DNA from: Craterostigma plantagineum
Lineage: Eukaryota > Streptophyta > Magnoliopsida > Lamiales > Linderniaceae
Reading direction: 5' to 3'
NCBI GenBank assembly: GCA_027422505.1
Contig: JAPQWV010000002.1
Location: 27,444,501 to 27,508,500, forward strand
Length of the DNA: 64,000 nucleotides
How positions within the stretch are numbered: position 1 is the stretch's first letter; each line of letters opens with the position of its first letter. The translations under genes and the position numbers were made by a program. A model generated the notes under the pieces. The model worked only from the letters and a program-made list of their open reading frames with translations. It ran no database searches and was not told where the DNA came from. Positions 62,498 through 64,000 of this stretch are shown piece by piece.

Positions 62498-64000
62498 ATG
62501 GCAGTCTCAATTTCAACAGTCTACACAGTCCAATCCCTAAGCTCAACCTCCACCCCATCTTTAGGATTCAACCAAAACAACAAGCTCGTCTTCTTCAGAA
62601 AAACCACAGCAGCAGCAGCAGCCAAGAAACACTCGGCGGCCCACATCACTTGCTCGGCCGACGGCACCAAAACTGTGGTCATAGGCCTGGCCGCCGACTC
62701 GGGATGTGGAAAGAGCACCTTTATGAGGAGGCTGACGAGCGTCTTCGGCGGAGCCGCCGAGCCTCCCAAGGGAGGAAACCCTGACTCAAACACTTTGATA
62801 AGCGACATGACTACCGTGATATGCTTGGACGATTACCATTCTTTGGATAGGACTGGGAGGAAAGAGAAGGGCGTCACTGCCCTCGACCCAAAGGCCAACG
62901 ATTTCGACCTTATGTATGAGCAGGTGAAGGCACTCAAGGAAGGGAAAGCTGTGGATAAGCCTATTTATAATCATGTCACTGGCTTGCTCGACCCGCCAGA
63001 ACTGATTAAGCCGCCGAAGATTCTTGTTATTGAAGGGTTGCATCCAATGTAAGTATAAAACTATAAGCCTTTGCAAATGTATATGGTCGTGTTGCGTATG
63101 GGCCATGCAGTCCTTAATATCGTCTCTATCTCTTCTGCTTACTCATAATCTTTTTCTTGCACCGTTGACTAAGGTACGACGAACGTGTTAGAGATCTCTT
63201 GGATTTCAGTATCTACCTTGACATCAGCAATGAAGTCAAGTTCGCATGGAAAATCCAGGTTGGTTACCAGCTATTCTATTAGTAAATCATAAATATCTGA
63301 ATTTATTATCTGATTTTTTTTCTTGTGTTCATGGTTGATTAGAGAGACATGGCTGAAAGAGGACACAGCCTTGAGAGCATCAAAGCGAGTATCGAGGCCC
63401 GCAAACCAGATTTCGATGCTTACATTGGTAAAAAAAATGTCATCTTTCACTAATAATTCATGTCCTGAAAGTAGATTAACCATTAACATCTGAGGAAATG
63501 GTTCCTTATTATTTTACATCAGATCCTCAGAAGCAATACGCAGATGCTGTGATCGAAGTCTTGCCTACGCAACTCATACCAGACGACAACGAGGGAAAGG
63601 TTTTGAGAGTGAGGTTGATCATGAAAGAAGGCGTCAAGCATTTCAGCCCAGTTTACCTATTCGACGAAGGCTCGACTATCTCATGGATACCATGTGGAAG
63701 GAAACTGACTTGTTCTTACCCTGGCATCAAGTTCGCCTATGGTCCCGACACATATTATGACCACGAGGTAAGGCTCACCACCTAAAAAAACAATATACTT
63801 CTTGACAAATATATATATATCAAGGAATGGAATGACATATAATTTTGCATGTAGGTGTCAGTGGTGGAGATGGATGGGCAGTTTGATAGATTAGACGAGC
63901 TTATTTACGTGGAGAGCCATTTGAGCAGCCTTTCGACCAAGTTCTATGGCGAAGTTACGCAGCAGATGTTGAAGCATGCAGATTTCCCAGGTAGCAACAA
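62498..64000 (+). CDS. Phosphoribulokinase, chloroplast (partial at 3' end)
   Basis: Calvin-Benson enzyme that phosphorylates ribulose 5-phosphate with ATP to give ribulose 1,5-bisphosphate. Exon 1 (62498-63049) holds a Ser/Thr-rich plastid transit peptide (~50 residues), then the P-loop GLAADSGCGKST and VICLDDYHSLDR. The two cysteines in these motifs form the thioredoxin-regulated light/dark switch. Exon 2 (~63177-63258) is YDERVRDLLDFSIYLDISNEVKFAWKIQ in two parts, exon 3 RDMAERGHSLESIKASIEAR, exon 4 DPQKQYADAVIEVLP with IPCGRKLTCSYPG (second cysteine pair), exon 5 continues to the window edge. The missing part is the last ~50-60 residues. Sequence is highly conserved and appears functional. 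Confidence 0.96.

Overview
This window is nuclear DNA of a flowering plant, almost certainly a eudicot. The genes have many GT-AG introns, include plant-only families (CYP707A, PPR, WAT1/MtN21, SKIP31) and a plastid-targeted phosphoribulokinase, and sit in AT-rich intergenic DNA full of plant transposon types. I cannot name the species. Homologues were recognised by reading translated segments and recalling family members; no database search was run.

Layout. 1-9640 is gene-free repeat DNA: a broken Mutator-like transposase (2603-4790), a ~480 bp unit repeated three times (5034-6970) and a tract packed with TCGA words (8101-9070). 9641-32062 is a gene block: pectin acetylesterase (-), CYP707A ABA 8'-hydroxylase (-), an intronless PPR gene (+), a Gly/Pro-rich A3-like gene (-), F-box gene SKIP31 (-) and ABCG14-like transporter (-). 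A gene-poor stretch (15.7-21.7 kb) with Stowaway and Mutator-type MITEs separates CYP707A from the PPR gene. 32-49.6 kb is a transposon cluster: a palindromic MITE, hAT-like elements, a decayed Copia element with LTRs and target-site duplication (36323-43131), and a 5.7 kb PIF/Harbinger element (43255-48939) carrying both transposase and Myb-like genes. 49.6-64 kb is genic again: WAT1-related transporter (+), DUR3 urea/H+ symporter (+), RNA polymerase III subunit RPC6 (-), a very young gag-only LTR element (56819-59348), polyamine uptake transporter (+), and phosphoribulokinase (+, cut by the window end).

The genes do not form one pathway. PAE, CYP707A, PPR, A3-like, SKIP31, WAT1 and DUR3 are, as I remember, near neighbours in two paralogous Arabidopsis segments (around At4g19185-At4g19420 and At5g45280-At5g45380), so this is probably an old conserved neighbourhood. 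ABCG14, PUT and PRK recall Arabidopsis chromosome 1 genes.

Most notable is the mobile DNA. Five hAT-like non-autonomous elements have 8-bp target duplications and arms built from a different short word in each. Two of them carry a tRNA-like A-box/B-box pair with nearly equal spacing in their cores. Nesting is up to three deep (Harbinger > CACTA > hAT; Copia > hAT > hAT), and the CACTA copy sits in a coding exon. The gag-only LTR element has LTRs that appear to differ by one base and lies just upstream of the Pol III subunit gene.
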